From Lentzea guizhouensis (lineage in GTDB: Bacteria; Actinomycetota; Actinomycetes; Mycobacteriales; Pseudonocardiaceae), in NCBI RefSeq assembly GCF_001701025.1, contig NZ_CP016793.1, positions 7,068,001 through 7,132,000 of the forward strand: 64,000 nt of DNA. Direction: 5' to 3'. The translations under genes were made by a program, and so were the position numbers. Shown one piece after another: positions 27,714-36,674 of the stretch; positions within the stretch are counted from its first letter, which is position 1; every line of letters starts with the position of its first letter. The notes under the pieces were generated by a model. The model worked only from the letters and a program-made list of their open reading frames with translations. It was not told the DNA's origin and ran no database searches.

Positions 27714-29152
27714 TCCTCTTTGGACACGTCCAGGCTGGTGCGCAGCGAGACCGGCTTGAGCAGCACCGCCGCGACGACGCCGAGCAGCGCGACGCCGGCC
27801 GAGATCGCGAACACGGTTCCGGTCGCCTCACCGTAGGCGGCCGGAACCGGCAGTCCCGCCGCGGTGTGGTGGGCCACCTGGCGGGCCAGCACGGCACCCA
27901 GGACCGTGACGCCGATGGTGCCGCCGAGCGAGCGGAAGAACGACACGGTCGCGCTGGCGGCACCGATCTCGGCGAGCGGAACGGCGTTCTGCACCACCAG
28001 CACGAAGTTCTGCAGGGTCATCCCGACGCCCACGCCGATCAGCAGCATCGGCAGCGCGACCAGCACCAGCGGCGTGTGCTCGGCGAGGAAGGCCAGGCAC
28101 GCGAACCCGATGGCCAGGCACACGGCGCCGACGACGAGGTAGGGCTTGATCCGGCCCGTCCGGCTGAGCAGCCGCCCGGTCACCACCGACGAGACCAGGA
28201 TGCCCGCCATCATCGGGATCGTGAGCACGCCCGCCTCCGTCGGCGTGTGCCCGCGGCTGACCTGGAAGTACTGGCTGAGGAACACCGCCGCGCCGAACAT
28301 CGCCGTGCCCGCCGCGAGACTGCCGAGCACGGCCAGCGCGGTGGTGCGCCGGGTGATGATGCCCGGCGGCACGATCGGCTCCGCGACCCGCGTCTCGACC
28401 CACGCGGCGAGCCCGAGCAGCACCGCGCTGCCCCCGACCATGGCCGCGGTCTGCCAGGACGACCAGGCGAAGGCGTCGTCGACGAACGAGATCCAGATGA
28501 GCAGCACGCTGACGCCGCCGGTGAGCAGCGAGGCACCCCAGTAGTCGATGCGGACGTTCTCCTTGCGCACCACCGGAAGCCGTAGCGTCAGCTGCAGCAC
28601 GACCAGCGCCGCCACCGCGAACGGCACGCCGACGAAGAAGCACCAGCGCCAGCCCAGCCATGACGTGTCGACGAGGAACCCGCCCAGCAGCGGCCCGCCG
28701 ATCGTGGACAACGCCGTGACGCTGCTCAGGTAGCCCGCGTACTTCCCGCGTTCGCGCGGCGAGATCATCGCGCCGATGGCGATCTGCACCAACGCCTGCA
28801 CGCCACCGACCCCGACGCCCTGCAGAGCGCGCGCCGCGATGAGCTGACCCGCGTCCTGGGCCAGCCCGGCGGCGACCGACCCGGCGAGGAAGACCGCCGT
28901 GGCGGCCTGCACGAGGGTCTTCTTGTCGAGGAGGTCCGCGAGCTTGCCCCAGATCGGGGTGGTGACGGTCGTGGTGAGCAGGGTGGCGGTGACGACCCAG
29001 GTGTACTGGGTGGGGGAGCCGTGCAGGTCGCCCATCATCCTGGGCAGCGCGGTCGCCACGACGGTGCTGCTGAGCGTGGACACGAACAGCGCGAGCAGCA
29101 GGCCGGTGAGCGACTCCAGGACCTTCCGCCGGGGTGGTGCGGTGATGCTCAT
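27710..29152 (-). CDS. MFS transporter, DHA2 family (EmrB/QacA type)
   Basis: 480 residues with about fourteen membrane helices. The family marks are LDKKTLVQAATAVFLAGS, then GAMISPRERGKYAGYLSSV and a GPLLGGFLVD motif C-type turn. Drug or metabolite efflux driven by protons. It lies immediately downstream of the TetR gene, with the TetR operator in between. The same operator precedes the monooxygenase, so the pump probably exports the inducing compound or a product. Confidence 0.93.
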   Translation of the reverse strand: MSITAPPRRKVLESLTGLLLALFVSTLSSTVVATALPRMMGDLHGSPTQYTWVVTATLLTTTVTTPIWGKLADLLDKKTLVQAATAVFLAGSVAAGLAQDAGQLIAARALQGVGVGGVQALVQIAIGAMISPRERGKYAGYLSSVTALSTIGGPLLGGFLVDTSWLGWRWCFFVGVPFAVAALVVLQLTLRLPVVRKENVRIDYWGASLLTGGVSVLLIWISFVDDAFAWSSWQTAAMVGGSAVLLGLAAWVETRVAEPIVPPGIITRRTTALAVLGSLAAGTAMFGAAVFLSQYFQVSRGHTPTEAGVLTIPMMAGILVSSVVTGRLLSRTGRIKPYLVVGAVCLAIGFACLAFLAEHTPLVLVALPMLLIGVGVGMTLQNFVLVVQNAVPLAEIGAASATVSFFRSLGGTIGVTVLGAVLARQVAHHTAAGLPVPAAYGEATGTVFAISAGVALLGVVAAVLLKPVSLRTSLDVSKED

Positions 29153-29160
29153 GCACCCAG

Positions 29161-29184
29161 ACTAAGTCAATTGATTGATTTAAA
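29161..29184. promoter_or_regulatory. TetR operator upstream of the MFS gene
   Basis: A 24-bp dyad containing TAAGTCAATTGATTGATTTA, eight bases before the MFS ATG and overlapping the last codons of the TetR gene. It is 20/24 identical to 24281-24304. Confidence 0.78.
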
Positions 29185-29803
29185 CCTCGGAGGGTGCCCG
29201 GTACAGGCCGGCGAGGGCGTCGACCAGTCCGGTCGCGGTGGCGTTCCAGAGCGCCGTGCTGTCGGCGGGCAGGTCCCGTTCCCGGCGGGCGCACATGTGG
29301 ACGATCAACGTCCTGGCCATCTCGTCGCGCTCGTCGCGCACGGCCGGTGCCTGGTCGGGCAGGCACCGGTGCAGCGCGTCGTACACCGTGCGCTGCAACG
29401 GGGTCTGACCCACGTCGACGAGGTCGAGCTCGCGCAGCTTAGGTTCGGTCATGAGCTGTGCGACGAAACGGGCGTACCAGCTGCTCGTCCCCAACGAGGC
29501 GAGGTGGTCGGTGAACGGGCGGACGAGGCAGGCGAGCCAGTCGCGCAGGTCGGTGCTGCCGGCGTGCTCGTCCACCGCCTTCTCGCGCAGGAGCTCGACC
29601 GGCTCGCTGTGGCGCAGGTAGATGGCGCGGACGAGCTCCGCCTTGCTGCCGAAGTGGTAACTGACCGCGGTGTTGTTGCCCAGGCCCGCCTCGTCGCTGA
29701 TCTGCCGGTTGGAGACGGAGAAGACGCCGTGCTCGGCGAACATGCGCTCGGCCGTGTCGAGGATCCGCCCTCGCGTGCCCTCTGGTGTCTTGCTGCGCGT
29801 CAT
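29180..29803 (-). CDS. TetR family regulator of the BVMO/MFS regulon
   Basis: 207 residues. The helix-turn-helix is SNRQISDEAGLGNNTAVSYHFGSKAEL, an unusually conserved Asn-rich recognition helix. It lies directly upstream of the MFS pump, with a matching operator there and another before the monooxygenase. It is probably a repressor released by a ketone or lipophilic ligand. No separate operator is seen before its own start. Confidence 0.9.
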   Translation of the reverse strand: MTRSKTPEGTRGRILDTAERMFAEHGVFSVSNRQISDEAGLGNNTAVSYHFGSKAELVRAIYLRHSEPVELLREKAVDEHAGSTDLRDWLACLVRPFTDHLASLGTSSWYARFVAQLMTEPKLRELDLVDVGQTPLQRTVYDALHRCLPDQAPAVRDERDEMARTLIVHMCARRERDLPADSTALWNATATGLVDALAGLYRAPSEV

Positions 29804-29863
29804 CCCTGGAGCTCCGGCCGGCCACGCCCGGCGTCGCGCCGGGCTGTTGACCAGCAGGATAGG

Positions 29864-30622
29864 TCAGACGGCCGCCCAGCCGTCGTCGACGGGCAGCACG
29901 ACGCCGGTGATGTTGGCGGCGGCGTCGGAGGCGAGGAAGACGATCGCGGCGGCCTGCTCGTCGGCCTCGGCGAGGCGCCCGATGTTCTGCCGGTAGCGCG
30001 CGAGCACCTCGGGTCCGTGCGCGGCGGGGTCGACGGTGAGCGAGATGCCGGTCATGGTGGCGCCGGGAGCGATGGCGTTGCACCGGATGCCCGACTCGCG
30101 GTACATGATCGCGACCGACCGGGTGAGCCCTACCAGGCCGTGCTTCGACGCGGTGTACGCCGCCCCTGCCGCACTGCCGCGCAACGCCGCCTCCGACGCC
30201 GTGTTGACGATCGCGCCCTTGCCCTTGGCGAGCATGTGCGGCAGCGCGGCGCGGGTCAGCAGGAACGGCGCCGTCAGGTTGACCCGCAGCACCCGCTCCC
30301 ACTCGGCGTCGGTGACGTCGGCCGCGGCGGACATGGTGTCCATGACGCCGGCGTTGTTCACCAGGACGTCGATCCCGCCGAACGCGGTCACCGCGGTCTC
30401 GACCACCGCGTCGGCCACCGACTGGTCGCTGAGGTCGCCGATCACCACGACCGCGGTTCCCCCGGACGCCTCGACGTCGGCGACGACGGCCTTGGCGGCG
30501 TCGGCGTCGAGGTCGGCCACCACGACCTTCGCCCCCGCGGCCGCGAACCGGAGCACGGCCGCTCGTCCGATGCCCGACCCGCCGCCGGTGACCACAACGC
30601 TGCTGCCTGCAAGTCCGTCCAT
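29864..30622 (-). CDS. SDR family oxidoreductase
   Basis: 252 residues from ATG at 30622, five bases after GGAGG; an ATG at 30634 lacks a site. Classical SDR with TGGGSGIG loop, NNAG, catalytic Ser region NTASEAA and YTASK. D at the end of beta-2 (VADLDADAA) suggests NAD preference. It is divergent from a TetR with a perfect dyad between them. It could supply the ketone for the neighbouring monooxygenase by oxidising an alcohol, but it has its own regulator. Confidence 0.88.
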   Translation of the reverse strand: MDGLAGSSVVVTGGGSGIGRAAVLRFAAAGAKVVVADLDADAAKAVVADVEASGGTAVVVIGDLSDQSVADAVVETAVTAFGGIDVLVNNAGVMDTMSAAADVTDAEWERVLRVNLTAPFLLTRAALPHMLAKGKGAIVNTASEAALRGSAAGAAYTASKHGLVGLTRSVAIMYRESGIRCNAIAPGATMTGISLTVDPAAHGPEVLARYRQNIGRLAEADEQAAAIVFLASDAAANITGVVLPVDDGWAAV

Positions 30623-30648
30623 CACTGCCTCCATCTGCGGTTACTTTT

Positions 30649-30663
30649 TGTCATTGTGTGACA
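30649..30663. promoter_or_regulatory. TetR operator (TGTCA-N5-TGACA)
   Basis: Perfect 5-bp arms TGTCATTGTGTGACA in the 78-nt gap between the divergent SDR and TetR genes, next to a T-rich tract that likely holds the -10 regions. Confidence 0.72.
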
Positions 30664-30700
30664 GATAGGCGCTCCGAGACAACCCGGGGTAGGGTGGGGC

Positions 30701-31319
30701 ATGCCGATCGGACGTCCGTCACTCACCGAACGACGCAAGGCGGAGACCCGCCTCGACGTGGCGCGCGTGGCGGTCGGCCTGTTCGTCGCGAAGGGCGTGG
30801 CCGCGACCTCCGCCGAGGAGATCGCCACGGCTGCCGGCATCTCCTCCCGCACGCTCTGGCGCTACTTCCCGACCAAGGAGAGCTGCGTCCTGCCGCTGCT
30901 GACCGGAGGCATCGACCTGGCGGCGGACTGGCTGCGGTCGTGGCGCCCCGGCCAGGACATGTCCGAGCTGCTGGAGACGCTGCGGGAGGCGGGTCGTGAG
31001 GCCGTCGACCGCGACACGTTGCTCGACCTGGTCCGGCTGACCGGCACCGAACCCGGCCTGCGCGGGGTGTGGCTGGAGGCGCACCGGCAGGCGGAACCGG
31101 TCTTCGCCGACGCGCTGGCCCGCCGCGGCGGGCTGGAGGCACCGGACCTGACCGCGGTGGTGCAGGCCGCGATGATCAACGCCGCGCTGCGGGGGGTGGA
31201 GCACCACGCGTTCCACGGCGGCGCGGGGCGGTGGTGCTGCGGGTGGCGGCGGTGCGGGCGGGGTGGAGGCGGCGGTCAGCGAGGCGTTGCTGATCGCGGC
31301 GCGCGGCTTCTCACGCTGA
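30701..31319 (+). CDS. TetR family transcriptional regulator, frameshifted near the 3' end
   Basis: Starts at ATG 30701. Helix-turn-helix SAEEIATAAGISSRTLWRYFPTKES with a WRYF recognition helix common in this family. The ligand domain (GLRGVWLEAHRQAEPVFADAL) is normal to about residue 165. In the very GC-rich stretch 31220-31260 the frame slips twice. The natural ending VEAAVSEALLIAARGFSR is found in another frame and stops at 31319, three to nine bases before the convergent TIR gene ends. It probably represses the divergent SDR. The slips are likely sequence errors. Confidence 0.85.
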
Positions 31320-31328
31320 CGCCGGCGG

Positions 31329-33947
31329 TCATGCGGGTTTCTCCCCCGTGATGCCCCAGACCAGCCGCCGAAGGGGAGCGGCTTCCAACACCGAACGGTC
31401 GAACCGCACGACGTTGAGCTGCTGCAGGAACACCAGTTCGGTCGGCAGGCCGGGCGTGTCCGGCAACAGGACCGGGATGACCTGCACGCCCTCGGACACG
31501 CAGCGTTCGACGAACGCCCGGATCTCGAGCATCTGCCAGCGCCCGGCGCCGCTCGGTCCCAGAAAGACCGCGGCGGCTTTCACGGTGCGGATCGCGTGCT
31601 GGAGTGCGTCCTGGAACCACGTCCCGGGCTGGACCTGTTCCACGTCGATCCACGGGTGGATCCCGTGTTGCCGCAGCACGGCGCACACCTCCAGCACTGC
31701 GGGCTGGTCCTCTGAGTGATGTGCCATGAAGACGTCGAAAGCGTCGTTCGCGATCTTGGTCTGCAGCTGTTCCGCCAGTGCGGCGGAGGCAGGGCCGAGC
31801 GGGTCGTCGTGAGGACCGAGGCCGAGATGAAGGCGCAGCGCTGCTCGCGCTCGCGCGGGAGCCAGGCCTTCGACGTCGCAGCCGAGCTCGGCTGCGGCCG
31901 CTGCGAGCTCCGCGCCGGTCAGCGCGCCCAATACGCGGGTCGAGGGTTGGATCCGGCCGATCTCGGTGAGCCGAGCGGGGGAGAGCGTGACGTCGAGGGC
32001 GGCAGCCACCATGCCGCTGGGCGTGTGGCGGTCGACGTCCCGTTCGACGTAGCGTTGCACCGAGATCGCGGTCTTGAGACCGGTGACCGCCTGCTCGGTC
32101 AGGGTGCGCAGCCTGTCGACGGCCCTGGGCTGGTCGACGGCCAGTCCGGTCGCCTCGGAGACGCTGGTCAGCACCGGCACGGGCAGGGCGGCGGGATCCG
32201 CCAGGTGCGGGTACCGCACGGATGCCACCGCGTTCTCGTACTCGTCCAGTGCGGACGCCAGGGCCAGGAGGTCGTCCGCGTCGGAGGCGGCGGGCAGGGC
32301 AGGGGCCGAGTCGCTGCCCAGCAGCCGGGTCTCCAACTCGGCCCGGTGACCTTCGACGAGGGCGGGCAGGGCGGCCCAGGCAGCCGCCTGGGCGGCTTCG
32401 GCGTTCCGGCGGCCGTGCACCTCGTCGGCCAGTGCCAGCAGCACCCGGTCGCGGTGGTGGAGGGTCGACGCGAGACGGCGCTGTGCGACGACGGAGGCGG
32501 GCGTCGCCTCGTCGCCGGGCAGGCAGTCGGCGATGCGCGTCCCCGCACCGGCCCACGGTGCTTGCTCCTGAAGATCGTGGATCGCTCGGGCGATGCGTCC
32601 TCGGAACTGGACGGTGGCGGCCGTCCACTCGGTCGAGGACGGGAGAACGGAGTAGTGGTCGGCGAGGGCGCGCAGCACCAGGTCGGCCGTCTTCTCGGCG
32701 TCCTGGAGCAGTGGCTGGGCGTACAACGCGGCGCGGAAGGTGGCGTGGTCCCGCCGTTTCTGTTCACCGATGGTCTCCCCGTCCCTGCGGGCGAGGGCGG
32801 CGATGGAGCGCCACGACTGCCGCTCCTCCTCGAACCTGCGTCGGGAGAACAGCGGCACGTTGCGGTTCTGCCAGCGCTGGAACGCGTGCCGGGACGACGT
32901 CGGGCCGCTCAGTGCGGACTGGGCCAGCAGGAGCGTGGCGGTGGTCGTCTTCATGAGCTGCAGGCGGGTTCTTCCTCGGAGCAGCGTCATCACCGTCCGC
33001 AGGACCTCGTGCGCTTGTTGCTCAGCCGCCAGGTCATCCGCTGCGGCGGCGAGCTCCTGCCAGGCGGCTGAGCGCGCGGCGATGACCTTCACCAGCCGGG
33101 CGTGCTGCCGGAGCGCTTCGCGGAAGCGGTGTGGCAAGGTGTGGTCCCGGCTGAGTGCGAGAACCTCCCCGACGTCCTTCGGCGGGGTCTGCCCCAGCTC
33201 GGCCAGGCGGCGCATCTGGCGCCAGGTCTCGCGATGCGAGGACGACCACCTGCGCAACGCGGGAAGAGCGTTGGCCAGTGGGCGAGCGCGCCTCTCGACT
33301 TCCTTCTCGGTCTCACTCCAGTGGCGCAGGAGATCGCGGTTGAGGTCGTAGTAGTCGTCGATCCAACCGCGCACCCGCCGGTAGACGTCCTCCGGTTCCT
33401 GTCCGGCGAACGGCAACACGTGCACGTTCAGGTCGCCGACGTCGGTGAAGATGACGAGGCAGGGGACGTGGCGCCCGATCCCGAGCTTCTGGGCGAACTC
33501 CAGGGACGCGCGGGCGCCGGGGACGGCCGAGAGCTGCAGGTGGTCGTGGTCGAGGCTGTCGAGGATGCTGCGCTCGGTGGGAAGGGGGACCAACGCGGGC
33601 GGGCGCAGGTGGCTCCACCGCTCGTCGCGGAAGTCGAGCCTCGTCTCGCGCCGGCGGAGCCGCGACAGCACCGCGCCGAGCGTTCCGAAGCTCAAGCGCC
33701 GGCTCGACATGGCGGCGGACCTGAACTCGTGCTCCGGGAGGCCGGAGAAGAAGACGAAGCGGATGCGGTCGGCTGTCCGGGCGCACAGGTCCAGGCAGTA
33801 CCTGTCGAGGAATTCGCGGCAGGTGCCCGAGTAGTCACCCACCAGCAGGATGCTCCAACCGAAGCGGTCGGTCAGGGTGCGCGTCGAGTCGTCCAGGCGG
33901 AGGACGTAGCGGTACACGTCGTCAGCCGACGGTGCGCGAAAGCCCAT
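31329..33947 (-). CDS. Large TIR-domain protein with an unrecognised N-terminal region
   Basis: 872 residues from ATG at 33947 (weak site). The C-terminal 137 residues (736-872) form a TIR domain: FDVFMAHHSED, then WIDVEQVQPG and KAAAVFLGPSGAGRW, with putative catalytic E808 in WQMLEIRAF. This suggests NAD+ cleavage or TIR assembly. Residues 1-250 look alpha/beta (WSILLVGDYSG, IRFVFFSGLPE, CLVIFTDVGDLNVHVLPF) and match no family I can name. Residues 250-680 are mostly helical and Ala/Arg-rich, probably coiled coil. A short helix-turn-helix-like segment near 680-720 (LTGAELAAAAAELGCDVEGL) resembles SAP/Rho_N. Stand-alone TIR proteins often act in phage defence. Confidence 0.85.
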   Translation of the reverse strand: MGFRAPSADDVYRYVLRLDDSTRTLTDRFGWSILLVGDYSGTCREFLDRYCLDLCARTADRIRFVFFSGLPEHEFRSAAMSSRRLSFGTLGAVLSRLRRRETRLDFRDERWSHLRPPALVPLPTERSILDSLDHDHLQLSAVPGARASLEFAQKLGIGRHVPCLVIFTDVGDLNVHVLPFAGQEPEDVYRRVRGWIDDYYDLNRDLLRHWSETEKEVERRARPLANALPALRRWSSSHRETWRQMRRLAELGQTPPKDVGEVLALSRDHTLPHRFREALRQHARLVKVIAARSAAWQELAAAADDLAAEQQAHEVLRTVMTLLRGRTRLQLMKTTTATLLLAQSALSGPTSSRHAFQRWQNRNVPLFSRRRFEEERQSWRSIAALARRDGETIGEQKRRDHATFRAALYAQPLLQDAEKTADLVLRALADHYSVLPSSTEWTAATVQFRGRIARAIHDLQEQAPWAGAGTRIADCLPGDEATPASVVAQRRLASTLHHRDRVLLALADEVHGRRNAEAAQAAAWAALPALVEGHRAELETRLLGSDSAPALPAASDADDLLALASALDEYENAVASVRYPHLADPAALPVPVLTSVSEATGLAVDQPRAVDRLRTLTEQAVTGLKTAISVQRYVERDVDRHTPSGMVAAALDVTLSPARLTEIGRIQPSTRVLGALTGAELAAAAAELGCDVEGLAPARARAALRLHLGLGPHDDPLGPASAALAEQLQTKIANDAFDVFMAHHSEDQPAVLEVCAVLRQHGIHPWIDVEQVQPGTWFQDALQHAIRTVKAAAVFLGPSGAGRWQMLEIRAFVERCVSEGVQVIPVLLPDTPGLPTELVFLQQLNVVRFDRSVLEAAPLRRLVWGITGEKPA

Positions 33948-33987
33948 ACCCGACCCAAACAACCACCTGCAGGAGGTGTCAAGGAAG

Positions 33988-34611
33988 TCACCCGCGTCCG
34001 GCGGCTCCCACCGGCCACGTGCGCAGCGCCGCGTCCGCCAGTTCCTGCAGCTCACACGGCCCCATCCCGCTCGCGGCCTGTACGGCGATCCCCACCTGCA
34101 GCGTGGTGACGTACCGGGCGAGCAGTGCGGTGTTCGTGTCCGGCGGCAGGTCGCCCTCGTCCACCGCGCGCTCGAACCGTTCCTGCACACGTGCCGTGCC
34201 GTTGTTGCGCCAGCCGACCAGCAGCTCGCGGATGTCGCTCGCGGCGTCACCGGTGGCCAAGGCTCCCTGCACGCCAAGGCATCCGTGCGGTTGGTCCGGG
34301 CGGGTGGTGGTCTGGATGGTGCCGGTGAGCAGGGCGGCGGCGACGCCGAGGGCGGTCGGTTCGGCCAGTGCCGGCTCGACGTACGCGCTCGGGCCCTCGT
34401 CGTAGCGCTGCAGGGCCTTGCGGAACAGCTGCTCCTTGTTGCCGAAGGTCGCGTACATGCTGGCCGTGGAGATGCCCATCGCGTCGGTCAGGTTCGCCAG
34501 GCTGGCGCCCTCGTAGCCCTGCGCCCAGAAGACCGCCAGGGCCCGGTCGAGCGCCTCGTCGGCGTCGAACCCTCGCGGCCGGCCGGTCGCCCTGCGCGGT
34601 GTCGTCTCCAC
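33988..34611 (-). CDS. TetR family transcriptional regulator (AcrR-like)
   Basis: 207 residues from GTG at 34611; the start is uncertain because the ribosome site is weak. The opening RRATGRPRGFDADEALDRAL and the helix-turn-helix ASLANLTDAMGISTASMYATFGNK are characteristic, and the C-terminal domain holds GCLGVQGAL. Divergent from a SnoaL-like protein and an SDR, with a long dyad in the gap, so it probably represses both sides. Its 3' end is 41 nt from the TIR start. Confidence 0.9.
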   Translation of the reverse strand: METTPRRATGRPRGFDADEALDRALAVFWAQGYEGASLANLTDAMGISTASMYATFGNKEQLFRKALQRYDEGPSAYVEPALAEPTALGVAAALLTGTIQTTTRPDQPHGCLGVQGALATGDAASDIRELLVGWRNNGTARVQERFERAVDEGDLPPDTNTALLARYVTTLQVGIAVQAASGMGPCELQELADAALRTWPVGAAGRG

Positions 34612-34665
34612 CTCCGCAGCGTACCCCGCTTTTGGAACGATCGATGCAGAACGTGCTACGGTCGA

Positions 34666-34689
34666 GTTCTGAAGTGATCGCTTCAGAAC
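34666..34689. promoter_or_regulatory. TetR operator (GTTCTGAAG-N6-CTTCAGAAC)
   Basis: Perfect 9-bp inverted repeat around TGATCG between the divergent TetR and SnoaL-like genes. It follows a candidate -10 (TACGGT, 34657-34662) for the rightward operon, so it would block transcription start. Confidence 0.8.
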
Positions 34690-34710
34690 TAGCCGTGGAA
34701 GAGGGTTCCG

Positions 34711-35103
34711 GTGTCCGACAGCGACTTGCGCGCGTTCTACCTGCGCTACCTGGCCGAGCTGAATGCGCACGAGTTCGGGCGCATGGAGGAGTTCATCAGC
34801 GACCGCACGACGTTGAACGGCGAACCCGCCACCCGCGACGACCTGCTCGCGGTGCAGAAGGCCGACGTGGCCGCCGTTCCCGACCTGCACTGGGAGCTCG
34901 TCGAGCTGCTCTTCGACGGCGACCGGCTGGCCGCGCGGCTGGTCAACACCGGCACGCCGGTGCGCGAGTGGCTCGGCGTGCCGGCCACCGGCGCTTCGTT
35001 CGAGATCACCGAGTACGCCATCTACCAGGTCCGCGACGGGCGGTTCGTGCACATGACGGCGCTGCACGACGCCGCTGAGCTCCGTCGCCAGCTGACCCGT
35101 TGA
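34711..35103 (+). CDS. SnoaL-like ester cyclase/NTF2-fold protein
   Basis: 130 residues from GTG at 34711 after GGAAGAGGG. The cone-shaped SnoaL fold pattern is visible: [38 protein letters not shown], then [27 protein letters not shown]. Members include aldol cyclases of polyketide pathways and many uncharacterised isomerases. It sits in an operon with an SDR (17-nt gap) under the divergent TetR. Confidence 0.82.
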   Translation: MSDSDLRAFYLRYLAELNAHEFGRMEEFISDRTTLNGEPATRDDLLAVQKADVAAVPDLHWELVELLFDGDRLAARLVNTGTPVREWLGVPATGASFEITEYAIYQVRDGRFVHMTALHDAAELRRQLTR

Positions 35104-35120
35104 ACCCGAGAGGAACTCCC

Positions 35121-35807
35121 ATGACCACCACCCTGATCACCGGCGCCAACAAGGGCATCGGGTTCGAGACCGCCAGGCAGCTCGTCGAGCTGGGCCACGT
35201 CGTCTACGTCGGCGCGCGCGACCCCGAGCGCGGCGAGAAAGCCGCCGCGGAGCTCGGCGCCCGGTTCGTGCAGCTCGACGTGACCGACGACGACTCGGTG
35301 CGCAGCGCGCTGGCGAAGATCGGCGCCGAGGAGGGCCGGCTCGACGTGCTGGTGAACAACGCCGGCATCCTCGCCAACGAGGCGCTCGACGGCCCCGCGG
35401 CGCTGAAGGCCTTCGACACCAACGCGGTCAGCATCGTGCGCGTCACGGAGGCGGCGCTTCCGCTGCTGCGCGAGTCCGCCAACCCGACCGTCGTGAACGT
35501 GTCGAGCAGCATGGGCTCGTTCTGGGCCGTGACCAACCCGGAGCGCCCGGAGTTCCAGATGCCGCTGGCGCTCTACGCCGCGTCGAAGGCGGCGGCGACC
35601 ATGCTGACGGTCCAGTACGCGAAGGCCCACCCCGGCATCAGGTTCAACGCCGTCGAGCCCGGCACCACCGCCACCGACATGACCGCGGCGTTCGGCATCG
35701 GCCGGCCCGTGGCGGACAGCGCGAAGGTCGTCGTGCGGTTCGCGACGCCGGGTCCGGACGGTCCGACCGGGACCCTGCAGGACGAGGCGGGCGAGCTGCG
35801 CTGGTGA
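35121..35807 (+). CDS. SDR family oxidoreductase (carbonyl-reductase-like)
   Basis: 228 residues from ATG at 35121 after GAGAGGAA. TGANKGIGFETARQL loop, NNAG, NVSSSMGS and catalytic YAASK. The close resemblance to plant-type carbonyl reductase or menthol-dehydrogenase-like SDRs (NKGIGFETA) suggests NADPH use. It is cotranscribed with the SnoaL-like gene. Convergent with the NmrA-like gene; 18 nt separate them. Confidence 0.9.
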   Translation: MTTTLITGANKGIGFETARQLVELGHVVYVGARDPERGEKAAAELGARFVQLDVTDDDSVRSALAKIGAEEGRLDVLVNNAGILANEALDGPAALKAFDTNAVSIVRVTEAALPLLRESANPTVVNVSSSMGSFWAVTNPERPEFQMPLALYAASKAAATMLTVQYAKAHPGIRFNAVEPGTTATDMTAAFGIGRPVADSAKVVVRFATPGPDGPTGTLQDEAGELRW

Positions 35808-35825
35808 GGCGCGGGCGGCACCTGG

Positions 35826-36659
35826 TCAGGACCGGGTGCCGCCCGTCCACGCGGAGCGGTGGTCGGTGGCGAAGTCCGCGAGCGAGCGCGCCGGGCGGCC
35901 GGTGACCTCCTCCGCGGTGTCCGTGACGCCGGCGAACACCCCGTCCCGCACCCGTTCGAGCGTCCACCCGAACTCGTCGCGGTCGAACCCGTCGAGCCCG
36001 GCCACCGCCTCCTCGATCGTGACCTCCTCGTGCACGACCTCCCGGCCCAGCACGGACGAGAGCACCGAGGCGGTCTCGGGCAGCGTCAGCGACTCGGGCC
36101 CGGTCAGCTCGTAGACCTGGCCGTCGTGTCCGCCTTCGACCAACGCCCGTGCGGCGACCGCGGCGATGTCCCGCGCGTCGATCCACGCGATGCGCGCGCC
36201 GGAACCCGCGTACGGCAGCCGCCCGCGTTCGGCGATGTCCTCGCGGTAGAACCGGTCGTCGGTGAGCACCTGCATGAACCAGCTGGGCCGCAGGAACGTC
36301 CACGGATGCCCGCTGTCGCGCACCACCCGCTCGGCCCGTGTGGCCCAGGCGTCGTCGGCGAACGAGTCGACGTCGCGTTCGGACAGCAGCACGATCCTCG
36401 TCGAGGCCGCGACGCGTGCCAGCAGGCGTTCGACCAGGTCCGGCGCGTCCTCTCGGTCCGGGCGCACGAGGTAGACGGCGTCGGCGGGCACGTCCCAGGT
36501 GGACGGGTCGTCCCACGAGAACCTCGTCGGCACCACGCCGTCGATCCGCACGGAGGACGGGTCACTGCTCCCGCCGAGCACCTCGGCGTGGCCCTGGAGC
36601 AGCTCGGCGAGTGGAACGCCCGTCTTCCCGCGGACTCCGGTGATCAGAACGCGAGGCAC
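35826..36659 (-). CDS. NmrA/NAD(P)H-binding oxidoreductase-like protein
   Basis: 277 residues from GTG at 36659, six bases after GGAGG. Atypical SDR with ITGVRGKTG dinucleotide loop and no YxxxK catalytic pair. Later segments are WTFLRPSWFMQVL and RIAWIDARDIAAVAARALVEG, as in NmrA/QorB-like regulators and ergot-type festuclavine dehydrogenases. Located 15 nt downstream of a TetR gene in the same direction, so in its operon. Confidence 0.87.
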   Translation of the reverse strand: MPRVLITGVRGKTGVPLAELLQGHAEVLGGSSDPSSVRIDGVVPTRFSWDDPSTWDVPADAVYLVRPDREDAPDLVERLLARVAASTRIVLLSERDVDSFADDAWATRAERVVRDSGHPWTFLRPSWFMQVLTDDRFYREDIAERGRLPYAGSGARIAWIDARDIAAVAARALVEGGHDGQVYELTGPESLTLPETASVLSSVLGREVVHEEVTIEEAVAGLDGFDRDEFGWTLERVRDGVFAGVTDTAEEVTGRPARSLADFATDHRSAWTGGTRS

Positions 36660-36674
36660 GCTGTTCCTCCTTGG

